DNA of 64,000 bases from Mangifera indica. Its lineage: Eukaryota > Streptophyta > Magnoliopsida > Sapindales > Anacardiaceae. The stretch spans positions 12,242,138 through 12,306,137 of the forward strand of contig NC_058144.1 of assembly GCF_011075055.1 (NCBI RefSeq), written 5' to 3'. The notes under the pieces are model-generated. The model saw only the letters and a program-made list of their open reading frames with translations, searched no databases and was not told where the DNA came from. How positions within the stretch are numbered: the first letter of the stretch is position 1; each line of letters begins with the position of its first letter. The translations under genes were made by a program, and so were the position numbers. Shown in pieces: positions 23,931 to 36,579 of this stretch.

Positions 23931-26115
23931 AGAGAAATCACAAAAGAAATAATTAATTTGAAGCATGTTCTGAAACAAAGTGTTTTAAGGAATCAAATGC
24001 AATTCTTCCAAGATAAGCACTATGGGGTTTCATTTACATCAATGTCAATGATCAATAGGAGTATTATTGGCTTGCAAGGCATGCACCTTCTCCATTAACA
24101 CAGAACCTAGTTAGGCATGATTCGCAGTGGAGAATACAGCCAGATGATGATTCATATTTTATATATATATTAATTAGCCTCCATTTTAACCTAATTGCCC
24201 ATCAGCAACCTGATCGATCGTGACTGATGTAAATGACTTTTAATCACTCGAAAGTTACTGGCTACTACAAAAGCTTCAATGCAAGGTGGGAATGCAAACA
24301 ATCAACCATTTAATTTGTCAACACCTTAAGGTGGAGCAGGAAATTAATAATAAATATATATTAGTCTCATAATTAACAAAAATATAAAAACCCAATATTT
24401 TGAAGAGAATGATCGAGCTATTAAACTAATTAAGCTCTAAAGGAATAGACAATCTAAACATATATAGTATGAAATATTTCGTAATTAATTCACTAAACGC
24501 ACCCAAAAGAGTTCACTAACTATATATATTGAGTATAATAGATATTATTTAAGATTTTAAACAGATCACTTTGAAGTTTGAGTACTAATTATATGCCTAT
24601 GAACTATTTTATAAATTAATTTTTACTTGAAGAAACTGAGTATTTTATTCATAAGTAATTAAAGGGGATACATAATATTTATCAAGGCAAAGAACAGTTT
24701 AATTAACTGAAAGATACTTCAAGAGATCACATAGAAGCACAGGTAGCTACAGTTGACAGACAAGTATGCAAACACAATATTTGACATGAAGAAGAAATTA
24801 TTGTCATCGCTGGGAGGAAGAGAATCGATAATAAAACTACGACGTTTCCATTTTTGTGTGCTTCTCTTCCAGTGTGCTAAGTGCCTAACCAATGAGTGTG
24901 TTCAGAGATACAATGCTAATACTTCTATTTCTACTTCCACACTATATGTCTAAAAGTATCAAGAAGGAAACACTGGAATCTGAGTAGATGATCACCATAA
25001 TAAACATCAAATTTTCAGGCTGATCGAACACCTCAACCTATACAAAATGGATAAGCTAATAATATATATAACAAAGAGAGAGAACAGACGTTTTTAAAGG
25101 TGGTCAAACCAGTTTCCATATCAAAGACAGAGAGTAGGTATTTTGGAACACTAAAGAAAATATTAATTTGCAGAGGGATGGATTTAAATTTGACTTTATT
25201 TCCAGAGAGCTTTAGTTGACAAGAATTAGAGAAGGGCTTATACAAGTATGGGCAATCATCATTCAATAGAAACTTGAAGTTTTTGATATTAAATATGTTT
25301 AGAAGTGAGAGAATGTCATTTAATAGAAAACTAGATGGAGAGGATCATTTCCAAGAGAAGTAGAACAAGAGAAAGTCACCCTTCTAACATAAATGAATTT
25401 GTGTTGGTAGGGGGACAACACAACTTCTTTCGAACGAAAAAGAATTCTCCATTGAGAAAATCCTTGCTCTTCGATTGTATTTTTTATAATGTTGTATTTA
25501 TTTTCTCCTGAAAACAATGCAAGAAAAGAAACAAAACACAAACCCATGTGTACTACCAAATCATACAAAGATTTGCTTAAATAAACTCTTTATATGGTAT
25601 CCAAAAAAACCAGCGATTACTCCATTTGAACAGAGAAAGAAAAAGGATTATTAGTACCCATTTGTCTAAACATGGAAAGTTAGATGAGATCCTTAACAAT
25701 GGAAGACACAAGAAAAGAAACCCTAGTTGATTGATTAAGAAACTTTCGGTTTCTAAACATAATATAACTATACCCTCAAACCATTGATTTCTTATAAAAG
25801 TGAGAAGAGAATTCCACCATTAACAAGAAGACTATTTCCATAAATCAGTACAGTTCAAAAACCCAAGAGGAAGAGAAAAAAGAAGCAAACAAACAAAAAA
25901 AAGCCCTAAAATAAACATGAACTAGAAGAAGGAGAAGAAGAAACAAGAAACAAGGATGATGATGAGGATGATAGTACATAAATTCCTGACCTTATCTCCT
26001 ATCCAAGAATCCCAACTCTCTCTACAAATGCAAAGTAGAGCTCCAACACAGCCACAATCAATTCCACATTCATAGATCATATTCAGTCTAATATATCACC
26101 GCTAATTCATTCTCA
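22484..26115. other. AT-rich intergenic DNA
   Basis: I find no gene, tRNA or transposon motif. The open frames at 24753-24953, 25033-25266 and 25320-25568 are short, without conserved features, and probably chance. The last few hundred bases before 26115 include the 3' untranslated region of the AHL gene on the minus strand. Confidence 0.5.
23877..23928. repeat. (AT)26 microsatellite
   Basis: 52 bp of uninterrupted AT dinucleotides. Confidence 0.98.
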
Positions 26116-26970
26116 TCAAAACGGAGGCCTAACACCTGCGTTTCCTGCCCATCCATCCACAGGCAACTGCACGTTCGGAGGCATATTCAGTGGCAAATTA
26201 AAGAACGGCAGCCCCCCAGAAGCCGTCCCAGCTGCAGCCGCATCAGCAAACAAGTTATTCCCACCTCCACCGCTATTCTGCATCTGCAACTGCTCGTCCT
26301 CATCCAAAGGCAGCCTCTCATACGCCACATTTGTAAAAGACGCTGCAATCACGATCACAGGCCCCGCCGCCGTGAGCTCCCCCACAACGCTACCACCAAC
26401 AACTTGTCCTTGACCTCCGGCCAAAAAGATTGTCAAGCTCGTCGCACCGGGAGGAGCTGGCGGTGGCAAAAAAGACCCGGAAAGAGACAAAATTTCAAAC
26501 CTTCCATGAAGAGTCACTATTGCTCCAGCTGCCGCTGGCTGTCTTATACTCACGTTAGTGACGGTTCCGCTTCCACTCAGTATACAGATTCCCCGCTGCC
26601 TTCTCCGGGCGTAGTTGGCCACACAGTCAAACACATCGCAGCCACTTCCCACCTCAAGAATGTGGGCTCGAAGTGTGTTGGCGCTCTCCCGAGTGATTAT
26701 CACGGGAGGTTTCGGTTTGTTCTTCGAACCGGGGGGACGACCTCTGGGCCGACGGGCAACGAGGTCTCCATGGCCAGAGTTGGCACCGGCAACAAGGTCA
26801 AGACCCTGATGATCAACGGCGTCGTTCTGGTACTGATCGCCACCGGCTCCAGAACCAATTCGATTGTTGTGGTCGTGGTCTTCGGGTTCAGGTTGGTGTT
26901 GAAGGTGAAGGTCAGGTCTATGAAGCTGGGAAACGTAGCGAGAAGCTGTGCCTAAATCCAAACCAGCCAT
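26116..26970 (-). CDS. AHL: AT-hook motif nuclear-localized (AHL) protein, AHL23/24-like
   Basis: An intact 284-residue single-exon frame. AHL proteins are plant DNA-binding regulators that bind AT-rich DNA, form homo- and hetero-trimers through the PPC domain and control growth, hypocotyl elongation, flower development and senescence. They act in the nucleus. Visible parts: an N-terminus '[13 protein letters not shown]' as in Arabidopsis AHL23/24; a His/Asp-rich stretch (20-56); one type-I AT-hook '[17 protein letters not shown]' (73-89) with the Arg-Gly-Arg-Pro core; a PPC/DUF296 domain (about 98-220) with '[18 protein letters not shown]', '[12 protein letters not shown]' (core GRFEIL at 156-161) and '[10 protein letters not shown]'; and a Gly/Ala-rich C-terminus with '[14 protein letters not shown]' ending 'RPPF'. 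One hook and no intron place it in clade A. The start is fixed by the conserved N-terminus. Locally higher GC than its surroundings fits a coding gene. I infer the function from the family; nothing indicates a defect. Confidence 0.97.
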   Translation of the reverse strand: MAGLDLGTASRYVSQLHRPDLHLQHQPEPEDHDHNNRIGSGAGGDQYQNDAVDHQGLDLVAGANSGHGDLVARRPRGRPPGSKNKPKPPVIITRESANTLRAHILEVGSGCDVFDCVANYARRRQRGICILSGSGTVTNVSIRQPAAAGAIVTLHGRFEILSLSGSFLPPPAPPGATSLTIFLAGGQGQVVGGSVVGELTAAGPVIVIAASFTNVAYERLPLDEDEQLQMQNSGGGGNNLFADAAAAGTASGGLPFFNLPLNMPPNVQLPVDGWAGNAGVRPPF

Positions 26971-27300
26971 GCCAACATAAAAAAAAAAAAACAGAAAACA
27001 AGGAAAACAAAAGATTAAAATAAAAATTAAAAACTGTTTTGGGGTTTGTTTATTTTATAAAGGAAAGTGAAGGCTGCAGTACTGGAGAAATAATATAGAT
27101 TTGAATAGAGAGAAGATGAAATTTTTAACTTTTTTTTTTTCTTCTTTTTTCTTTTTTAATAAGAAAAACAAGAGCGAGAATGAAACATCGGGTGCAGAGA
27201 AAGGGAAGGCAAGAAGGAGAAGAAGAAAGGAGAGCGGACAAAGACCCAAAAACGCAGTCATTTCTCTCACCCTAATAACTTTTAAATAGGTATAATAGCA
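26971..27300 (-). promoter_or_regulatory. AHL upstream region: TATA candidates and pyrimidine-rich leader
   Basis: Read on the minus strand, 'TATTTAAAAG' (about 27289-27280) is followed by a long CT-rich stretch (27240-27170), and 'TTTATAAAATA' lies nearer the start codon (about 27060-27050). If transcription begins at the distal TATA, the leader is about 280 nt and holds an upstream frame of 68 codons ('MTAFLGLCPLSF...', about 27261-27055) ending before the AHL start. If it begins at the proximal TATA, that frame is not in the mRNA. Confidence 0.45.
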
Positions 27301-30300
27301 AACATTTTTTAACATTTTTTATTTCATTTTTCTTAGTATTTTCTTAAATAAATATTGAGAAAACAATCTGAACTCCTATTTACAGTGCGTGAAACAACGC
27401 GACGGCGAAATGTATTTGACAACTTGACAAGCAGTTGGTCTAATTGTAATTCACAAGTTTAAGCCAAAATTAATAAAAATAATTAAATAAACCTCACTCA
27501 AGTTAACTTCAATTTGCAATTTTTTTTAACACACATTTTATTTATATGGAGTTACTCTTGTTTGTGTCGACTACATTGATATGCCTGATAAAAAAATTAA
27601 ATTATAGTTATGATTTAATTTTTTTATTAAATATTAATAAATAATACTTAAAAAATGTTACTTTTGTTGATGTATATATAGAGATAGAAAGTGTGATAAT
27701 TAATTGTATTGTAAGTAAAATGATAAATTATATGTTATTAAAATGAAGAAAAAAAATGATTGGATCGTTAGTTTCACGCAAAAAAAAAAAAAAAATGTAG
27801 ATGCAGTGAAATAAAGAATTGAGTAAAAGAACCCTAGATGAGGAAGATTGTGTGGGTGGGGATAGAAGGTCATGGGGGTTTGGACTTTTTAAAAACAAAA
27901 ATAATTAATTAATTAAAGTTTGATGGTGAATGAGATTAGATTAATTAACCATGGTTAAGGGGATTAAGTTGACCAAGTTTAGTTAAGTAATTGAGAGAAG
28001 AAACAAACAAACGTGAAAGGAGAGGGACATTTTTATTTTTTAAAATTAATTAATATTATTGGTGGAGGATGGTGCAGCGGCGCGTGGGTCCTACTCTGTC
28101 GTTCTCCTTTCCAACCCTGAACGGCCCTCTTCTTCTTGGCCCTTTCTCTTCTTGCCCCTCAAGCCATCACTGCCACCCTTGTTTGACCACCTCAAATTCT
28201 CATCAATTTTAATTATATAAATTAATTAAGATTATCGGTTAATCTGTATTTTGTTCTTTTACTGATATTATAATAATAATACATAGATAGATTATTGTCT
28301 CTAACTATAATAAAATTTGTTATAAAAATCTTATGAAAATGCTTGAAAGTTTCAAAAACAATTTTAGAAGTGTTATTTGGAATGATTAGGAATAGAACGT
28401 CCGGAGGTGGTTTTTTCAGTCCACCGTCATATCCTGTAGCTCAACTAAGGATAGTCATTTGTTTTTCCAAACCCAATTTGAGCCTTGTTTGTCTTCAGAT
28501 GAAAGAAGATTCTCCGATAAGCATGAAGATATTGATGATTAAAATCCTTATAATAAAGAACAAAGATAAATATATCTCTGGTAAATTATCTCTTTAATTT
28601 ATTCTCTCTCTGATTTGTCACATTCTTTATATATCCCATAAACATTTAACTATTAATTATCGTTCAAAATTTTAAATTATTACAAAGATAAAATAGGAGA
28701 ATTTTCTCCATAAAGTTGGAGAGAGGAAATGAGACGGAGATTATTTGTCATCTCCGTATCAGGGATAAGGAAACGTCTCTTATATAAGGATGGAGACAAG
28801 GATTAAGATAATTGACCTCTCTCTATTTTATTGTCTTTCCTAAACTTAACCATAAACAAATGGTGAAAACTACCAAGCTGGAGTATAATAGAGGTAAAGA
28901 GAACTTATGGTGGAGTGTTGAAATGTGTAGAGATAGAGAAGAGAACCAACAACGAAAGCACTTTGTTGAACTACGACATTGAGAAGAAGAAAGCCACGGG
29001 TGTGAATGAGATAAGATAAGTGGTCTTAGGCATAGATAGTGGGTACTCGGCGTTATGAGTACAGACATGTGCAATGTTGTAACTAATGGATTAAGTATCC
29101 CACCTGGGAGTACATTGCAAGAAATCAGAATTTTCTATAGTTTTTAATATATTTTATCTTATACATATTCTAGTATAGAAAGCATTAATATACAACCAAA
29201 AAAAAAATTGATTCAGACGTTAGTTTTTTAATAAAAATTTAAATCATAAACAAATGGATCCTTAAATATAATATTGATAGTAATTTAAATGATATCTAAA
29301 AGGCGAGTTTAAATTGTGTTAATCAATTAATTTGTGGTTAGACATTTTATTAGATCAACTAATTATGCAAGTAGTTGAGAATATATCAGAGATATAAATG
29401 ATTGATTAAGGTAACATGATAATGGTATTAATTTATGATTAATGATAAATTATCAACCGTTAAAATGTTTTAAAGTAATAAGAAATTAGAGAAGTGCAGC
29501 TCACGCCCAACACTGTTGAAAGAGATGACCTAACTAACTAGAAGTGTAGAGATGCTCTGATCAAGCCATTCAAGATTATTGTAATAAATATAAGAGATGC
29601 TAAATAATGTTTATAATTCAGTTATCCAGTGGTTGGATTCACTTGAAATTCATCAATTGGTCGATCTATGTTTAATTAATTAATTATATTAAGATAGGTT
29701 AATTAATGTTTATATGTTTGATAGAAACCCTGTTAAATTAAGGGTTACATTGGATGCCATACCATGTCTTCAGGAAACATATTATTATTATATAATTACT
29801 GCTATAAATTAATGCTCGTATAACAAATAAAGTACATTAATTTATAATGGCCGTGCGAGACATTTAAAGCATCCCACTTAAAAAAGGGTTAAAAAATGAT
29901 TCACTTCCTAGGTTAGAGTTCAGGAATTTTAAGTGGGAAGTTGAACCATAAAATTTTTTAATCTCTAAATTAGTTAGATTATATAAGCTTTTTTTACAAA
30001 GTAGGAATTCCCACATGAGTTACTGATATGTGTTTGGTTGGCTTAATTCATTTTAAACTTAGATTTAGCTGAGATTCAGTTGCACTCACACACAAACAAC
30101 ACACATGGCAAGAACAAATTTAAGGTGTAGAAATGCAAAGAGGGACAAAACAGTTTTTCGCATAGTTAGACTATAAAAAACATAGCTTGCGTTCATGGGA
30201 TTTTGTCTAGCAAAATCAAATCTATTAAATAGTAAACTCACTATTCATTATAAGTTGAACTTAACCAAAACAAACATTCTTTGTTCACTCAACTAATTTC

Positions 30301-31100
30301 TAACTTCTCCTAAAATAATAGTTTACTGTCCACAATTTGATTAATAAAGCAAATTTACATGAAGAATATGCAAAAAAAAAAAAAAAAAAAAAATCAAAAG
30401 AGCAAGTATAGCAAAACAAAACTACAAACAAGAAACAAGAACATGTCCAAAACCAAATAAAATAGTGTGTAGAAATGCAAATATTTAAGTCGGCTAAAAA
30501 AGAAGAAGATGCTTGGTTTAAATACATAGCTCAAATAGACAAGGTATCCATATCATAACAATGCACTTGTCAAATCAAAACATAATAGCAAAGTTTATCT
30601 TGTGTGTACACAATGTTCCTAATTTACAAAATATAGTTACAAAAAGCACTTGAAGGATTAGGCTAAATCCTATCGTCACCAGCTTACTCTTTCAATGATC
30701 ACTCTCAAGATTAAAGATTTCTGTTGTGGCAAGGGTGGGTCATTTAATTGACCTTGTTGTTTGAAAGAAGAACAAATTGTAGGAGAAGAGAGTAAGAATG
30801 AGAAATTTATAATAATAAAATTATGTGTATTTATTTTGAATATACAAATAGCTACATATTAATATGTGTCATTATATGATTAGATGATTTTGAATTGAAG
30901 ATAAAATAATACATAATCACATGATAATACACATATATGTGTATCTATTTATGTACTTAAAATAGATTCGTATAATAGTACTCAATTTATAATTCTCATA
31001 CAAAAAAAGGATAAAATTTGGGTTTAAGAAAAGGTTCTAATCTTTATAAATTTAAGAAATTGAAAACTAATGGCAAGAGGTTATAAATAGCTAACAATTA
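27301..31100. other. AT-rich intergenic DNA upstream of AHL
   Basis: Mostly low-complexity AT-rich sequence. A GC-richer patch at 28065-28200 contains 'gcgcgtgggtcc', whose reverse complement GGACCCAC fits the class I TCP site GGNCCCAC, and a pyrimidine-rich tail. There is a run of 22 A at 30372-30393. The open frames at 28343-28597, 28823-29074 and 30300-30527 lack recognisable motifs. Confidence 0.45.
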
Positions 31101-31109
31101 CTAAAGAAC

Positions 31110-31438
31110 TGTGACTTTAGAAAATAACAAATTTGTTATGCATGATAGATTTTTCCACCATATGTTTTTGACTTTAACCAAATGGTAATGTAAATGCATT
31201 AAATGCCTTGAAAACAAGGCTCGGAAGAAAACCATTTTTATTGATTGGAGGGGTGGCAAATTCCCTATAACTACCCCCTTCCTCTCGTCATGAATACATA
31301 CACTTTCTTCACTCAAAGCTTTCTTCTTGCTTCTTCCTTTTGCTTCTTGTCATAATTTCGGAAGTTTTCCTCCTATTCCTTTAATAAAATTTTAGTTATA
31401 GTTTCCATCATTCAATTAATTTCATTATTTTATAACAT
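31110..31438 (+). repeat. Possible copia solo LTR
   Basis: The layout matches the LTR at 22478-22123 read on its own strand: 'gcattaaatgccttga' (31196-31211), a TATA-like 'ctataactaccccc', a pyrimidine-rich leader ('ttcttcttgcttcttcc') and an end in 'ttataaca' (31438). Its start and target duplication could not be fixed. The similarity could also be a host promoter. Confidence 0.35.
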
Positions 31439-33390
31439 TAAAATAATAAAAAATTCCAATTTTTTTATATTTAATTGCCATCGATAAAATTTAAAGCAAA
31501 ATTAAATTTCGCTACAGAAAACTTTGATTTGGTATTGATTCCAAACAACATTCAACTTTAAAGAAATATGATAAAAATGCTCAACTAAAAAGTCTAATGT
31601 TTGTTACTGGCCTTCGAGAGGGATGCAGGGTCGCGCACCAAACAACTTCAATTAACTAAAGTTGCAGTTGAAAAAAGAAAGCGATAAAGAGAAACCTAAA
31701 ATCGAAAATTAAAGAAAAACAAATACAAAGTCTAAATGAAGAAATTAAGCAGATTCAAAACTTAGAGTCAGTATGAAATTACAATTGACTTTTGACTTAC
31801 CTAACTCATAATTAAAAAAATAATAAAGCCTGTGCGTATTCATGAAATTATCGGGCAATTGAGCTCAAATTCCTATAGCTAATTAAAAAAATTTTTATCA
31901 TAGAGAAAGTTTAGTTTGTCTTAATTATTATTATTATATTATTTCATCCTTAAACAAACTTAATCATAATATTAATCAGTCAACCCACGACGGCTAGGTG
32001 CAGTGGAGACATTGAATCTCAACAGTGCCCAAATTTGACTACGATTTTCCTCGTCAGATTATAAAATGTATTTATCACGTAGCATATTAGAAGACCTAGA
32101 AGTTTGAATTGCATCTAATTAATTGACCATAGACCTTCCGATGTATATATGTGGAATTTTATGAATCCTGTATTTTTCATTCTTATGATATAATAAATGA
32201 AATCATTATCATTTTTGTTCTTTTATGTGACAACTTCATTGTTTATTATATTTATTGAAACATTTTAATAATAAAGAAACATTATGGTGGGTTTGAGTCT
32301 AGTCCTGATCTATAAAATTATAAATCATCAATATAAAGTTGGAATTGGTTCTCATTTTTATAATATTTTTAAGGTTTTGAGGAGGAGAAGAAGGGGGAGC
32401 TTGGGGATGAGTGAAGTTTCAGGAACGCAGGAATTGAAAGGAAATTTTAATGCTCTTTCGTTATGCCATGAGAACATATTATATATTTACCATGTGAACA
32501 AATATATAAAATATATTTAAAATATGGCTGAAATTTATAAAAAATTAAGACAAGCATTGTTGATTTTCCCAGTCTCTAAAAGTTCTATTATAGTACTGGC
32601 TTTAAAAAAATGAAGCATACCTTTATGGGGTCGAATTGATTGACAAAGCGAAATTATTGATTTAATGAATAATTGTTGAAAGAGATTATAATATATTAAT
32701 TGAGCACTCCTGGCACATTAGAAAATAGAAATCACTTGTTTCTTACAAACATTAAATGATTAATATGCTAATATGTTTATAATATATGAAACATGAATAA
32801 CAAATTTATAGTACTTTAAGTTTGTAAAAATCGTTATGGATGAACCATTTAAGGGGAGATTAGTAAATGAATTGGTTAATTATGTGGGTAAGCAGCACCG
32901 ATTTCTGTCCCATCCATAGGATTAAATTAGGAGTAAACTTTCCACTTGTATTTTCAATGTTGAAATGAATTAACCAGTCTGAAGGGAAATTGCTTTGACC
33001 ATTAACCTGTGTTATCCGCTCAAGGAAATTTCATTTATACTTACATCTAGTGTTTTTGGATTAATTATTAAATTAACATAAGTGATTATGAGTAGCAACC
33101 CTTCAACATACAATATACAAATTTTAACTTTGTTAATTTATAAATCTTTGAGTATTTAAATTTAGTTAATGAATATTTCATTATTTGCATTACATTTTAA
33201 ATTAATAAATTTCAATAAAAAGGTCATGACCGCATACATGCCAAGAATTTTCAAGAACACACAAGATAATTTAAAAAATAAAGTGTAAGTCAGACAATTT
33301 TAAAATTTTGTAAAGAAAAATTTTTTAGTAAGAACATCATCTTCTATATATTCGTTCAATTAAATTTTATTATTTTAGAATTAATTGTGC
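31439..33390. other. AT-rich DNA, no gene seen
   Basis: No conserved coding or RNA motif. The open frame at 32284-32520 is unrecognised. A ~65-bp block at 33125-33190 is repeated at 39268-39335. Confidence 0.45.
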
Positions 33391-33661
33391 ATAATGGTGC
33401 TAAGTCAAGGAAAGGTAAAATAAGCAATATAATTTAATGGGACTTGAAATTACATAAGACATTTGTCTCATTTACTTTTATTTTTATTATAACAACCATA
33501 AATTTGGAGATTAATGTAAGTGTGTTAGTATTAATTTTTCAATCAATGAAACATTAGTATTCATTCCTCTAAGTATCTTCGAACCAATCCTAATTTTTCT
33601 CTCTTTTGAATATTTCTATTTCACATTTAGTCAATCCTAATACTCTAATAATATTAGAGCC
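33390..33661 (+). repeat. Possible LTR end with degenerate primer-binding site
   Basis: The sequence has LTR-like character and ends near 33645. It is followed by 'ataatattagagccaaag', a degenerate form of the initiator-Met tRNA site TGGTATCAGAGCC. No gag or pol follows that I can recognise. Confidence 0.25.
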
Positions 33662-33949
33662 AAAGACGATAAATGTCAATCTTATAACTGAAGAGAAAAG
33701 TTTTTTCTCAACTCAAATGAGTTTTTTCATTACTCTAAATAATTCAAATCATCAAATCAAAGTATTCTTTCAATGATCTTGACTTCCAATTTACTATTAG
33801 TTCTAGAAACCTTAACATTTACTTATTGTTGGTGCACATAACCTGAAGGAGCATATCATCAGAATTATTCCACGTTCAACACCATGTGTATGGGTTAGGG
33901 TTTTTGGTTCAACCTTTACTATGATGAAAACGTTGCTAGAAAAGGTGTT

Positions 33950-34110
33950 CTAAAGCCAATCGTTAATGACTATTTTGTAATTTCATCCAGACATTGTATC
34001 CTATTTTACTATAAAAAAATTGACATTTATTCATTTGTTATTGTATATGTATGTACTTAACTATTTATGATGAATACACTTATATTAGTAAAACTGTGAT
34101 GAGGAGATTG
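33950..34110 (+). repeat. Dispersed repeat A, copy 1
   Basis: Matches 39085-39255: 'attttgtaatttcatc(c/t)aga', 'ttattcatttgttatt', 'tatgtat' and 'gatg(a/g)tgaata' occur in the same order. It is probably part of a copia LTR or its leader. DNA between here and 34540 resembles copia leader sequence but has no open frame. Confidence 0.6.
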
Positions 34111-34586
34111 ATATGTAACTTGATCATATGAATCTTGTAAGCATACATAGAGGTCAATCTAGAAGCTTTATAGCCTTAACGTTATTATTATGTTGAATAG
34201 TAACATTACATTGCAAGGTATAATCTATTAACGTTGATTCCCTACTTGTTGAGTGATCGTGATGTTTTGCTAAAAGTTGTTCATGGTCCATGAAAAAAAA
34301 AAAGATTAATTATACATTAATCATGATTTCATTCACTCTCAGCTTATTAGATAATCTATGGGTCACACATAATAAAGGGTTGATTTTTGTGACTCATAAG
34401 GTTTGGGTTTTAGTATACAAAGAGCGAATCACCTCAGATTTTATTTATATGGTTAATTTAGATCTTTGAAAATGTTTCCCAATATGTGGGAATAAATATT
34501 AGGCGCAATATTACACCTAACTGAGAGAAATCAGGGTTTATGGGTCAAGGTGTAATTACCCAAAAGTTAGGTAGATAGTGTGAGTA

Positions 34587-34631
34587 AGGGTTATGAGATG
34601 TCTCGTATAAATTGAGACACATCTTATAACC
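34587..34631. repeat. Imperfect inverted repeat (hairpin)
   Basis: 'ggttatgagatgtctc' is followed after 9 nt by 'gagacacatcttataacc'. The arms pair with one mismatch and a 2-nt asymmetry. It could fold as RNA; it lies in LTR-like DNA just upstream of 34808. Confidence 0.6.
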
Positions 34632-34807
34632 CATGAACCCAAGTTGCATATCACCAAAAGAAGAGATAAATTTTCTCTCAAAGTATTCTCTTGATATATA
34701 CCTTTTACATTCAATACATTCACATAGGCTAGCATCTGTGAGGCCACGTAATATTCTTCTTACATTAAGTGATGTCATAGTCCTCAATATCGATGAATAG
34801 AGCCTCA

Positions 34808-35840
34808 TGTAATACTCATAGGTATGTTGAAAGGTCATTTTAGTCTTTTCATATATTGATATATGTTTATGGATTAGAGATTTGCTAAGTGTTGAGAAGA
34901 TGTGAAATTTGGTCTGATGTACGGTTCTACATGGAGGATACACACTTGTTCATCAGTCTATCATGTGGACGATATGGATATCATACTACATTAGAGAGTA
35001 AAAGTCATATCCATAATTGTGAATCAAGGGACACAGTCATAACATCTAGTATAATCATATTTCTATTTAAGCACATGTCTTGTGATTTTATAAGCATATG
35101 CGTTATTCCATATTATCAGATAATAATGCATTCTTATCCTAGTGGAGAGAGAGGGATTCCTAACTGCTCATAACCACTTTTTGGCCACTGAGTAGGATTT
35201 TTTCTAACAAACAAGTAAAGGGATTCAACATCAAATCTACCAGTTTGGAGGAACAGTAAGAAGGGGCTATTCCAATATTTGATTTTGATATGATGAACTA
35301 TGAGTTGGATTCTTAGGTTGTGTTTATTAGTCAATGCTAGAGTTGAATACGAATATTTATGTGTGATGTAGATAACATGATAATTAGTTTCGAACCTTGG
35401 ATTTATAATGATGAAATAGGAGTTATTGATTAATGAATTCTAGTGATATGAGAAATTTTTAAGAGTGAGTAATAATTTATGTTTATTTATTTTGTACCAG
35501 AGGAAGTATGTTTTGTGTAATGAGGAAAACATGTTGAAATTGTACTTTTTGCTTATGAATATGAGTTAATATTGCTATAACATGATTTGGAAGAAAATAT
35601 GCATAATGATAAACTATATTGGTATGAAATTAGGTTAGAAATTGTTAGAAAACCATAGAGTTTATTATTATGAAAATAGCCTAGAATCAATGTTCCAAAC
35701 ATGCATACATGGTTGTCTTAAGGATAGACATGACTTTGACATGCATTATTTTATATGATTTGTACATGACATATGACCATGCATACTACTTCAGACTTCT
35801 ATGATCGTGTAAATATTGCATTTAATCCTATATAGATGAT
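34808..35840 (+). repeat. Gypsy LTR-like segment, plus strand
   Basis: Starts 'TGTAATACTCATAGGTATG' followed by 'ttgaaaggtcattttagtc', close to the LTR start at 13188 ('cattcataggtatgtttgaaa', 'gtatttttgtc'). It is not preceded by pol in this copy and runs into a minus-strand pol fragment at about 35840, so it is truncated and rearranged. Confidence 0.5.
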
Positions 35841-36270
35841 GCTTCTAAATCTTCAAGGCGAACAAGATTGTTACCAATTCTAAGTCGTGTGTGGTGTATC
35901 TATTCTCATAGTCTTTCAGTTGTCTCAAGGCGTAGGCAATCACTTGACCTCGCTACATCAGAACTATTCTCATACCATTGTGTGAATCATTAATGAAAAC
36001 ATAAAACTCCCTACCATCTTTAAGTAGTATAAGAACAAGAGCTAAATTCAATTAATTCTTTAATTCTTGGAAGCTCTCCTCACAGGTCTTTGTCCACTAG
36101 AATTAGGTCTCCTTTTTCATGAGAGTTATGACCAATCTAGCTAATCTTACAAATCCCTTGGCAAATCTTCTATAATATCCATCCAATCCCAAGGAGCTCC
36201 TCACCTCTTTCACAGTCTTCATCCTCTTCCAGTCTAATACAATTTCAATCTTGCTCAAATTAATAAATAT
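35840..36270 (-). pseudogene. Ty3/gypsy reverse transcriptase-RNase H fragment
   Basis: The minus strand reads 'IEIVLDWKRMKTVKEVRS', 'SLGLDGYYRRFAKGFVRLAR' (connection domain), 'TKTCEESFQELKN', 'LILLKDGREFYVFINDS' and '[20 protein letters not shown]' (RNase H). There are a few in-frame stops. Both ends are abrupt. It is the only copy of this RT-RNase H junction in the window; the larger gypsy element at 46-49 kb has lost it. Confidence 0.85.
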
Positions 36271-36579
36271 TCTCTCATGTGGTCAACCGAATTTCAAACA
36301 CAAGTGGAAGGTTCATGTGGTGGACTGAATTTCAATAGTAAGGTTATTTTAGACTTTTTGCATTGATGCATAAAAGTTTGAATTGATATATGTCGTTTCA
36401 TATATTTAAATATGTTTCCTACAAGTTTTTACTTGTGGTTAAGTAACATGTTGAATGTTTTTTGCACAAATAGATTCAAAAAGTTGACATTTTTTCAATT
36501 GTACGTGCTGTTAATAAATAACAAAAACTTGAGGGGTCAAATTGAAATTAAGCAAATTAATTAAGTCCAAAATATTTTT

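Noticed and set aside
24753..24953. Short plus-strand frame with four Cys
   Set aside because: The Cys spacing does not fit a known small-protein family, and no signal peptide precedes it.
26404..26955. Plus-strand open frame of 183 codons
   Set aside because: It lies opposite the AHL gene and arises from its GC-rich codons; it has no recognisable domain.
28823..29074. Minus-strand open frame of 83 codons near 29 kb
   Set aside because: Ser/Leu-rich composition without a conserved motif or promoter context.
34545..34943. Minus-strand open frame of 132 codons
   Set aside because: It crosses the hairpin and the gypsy LTR start and has no motif.
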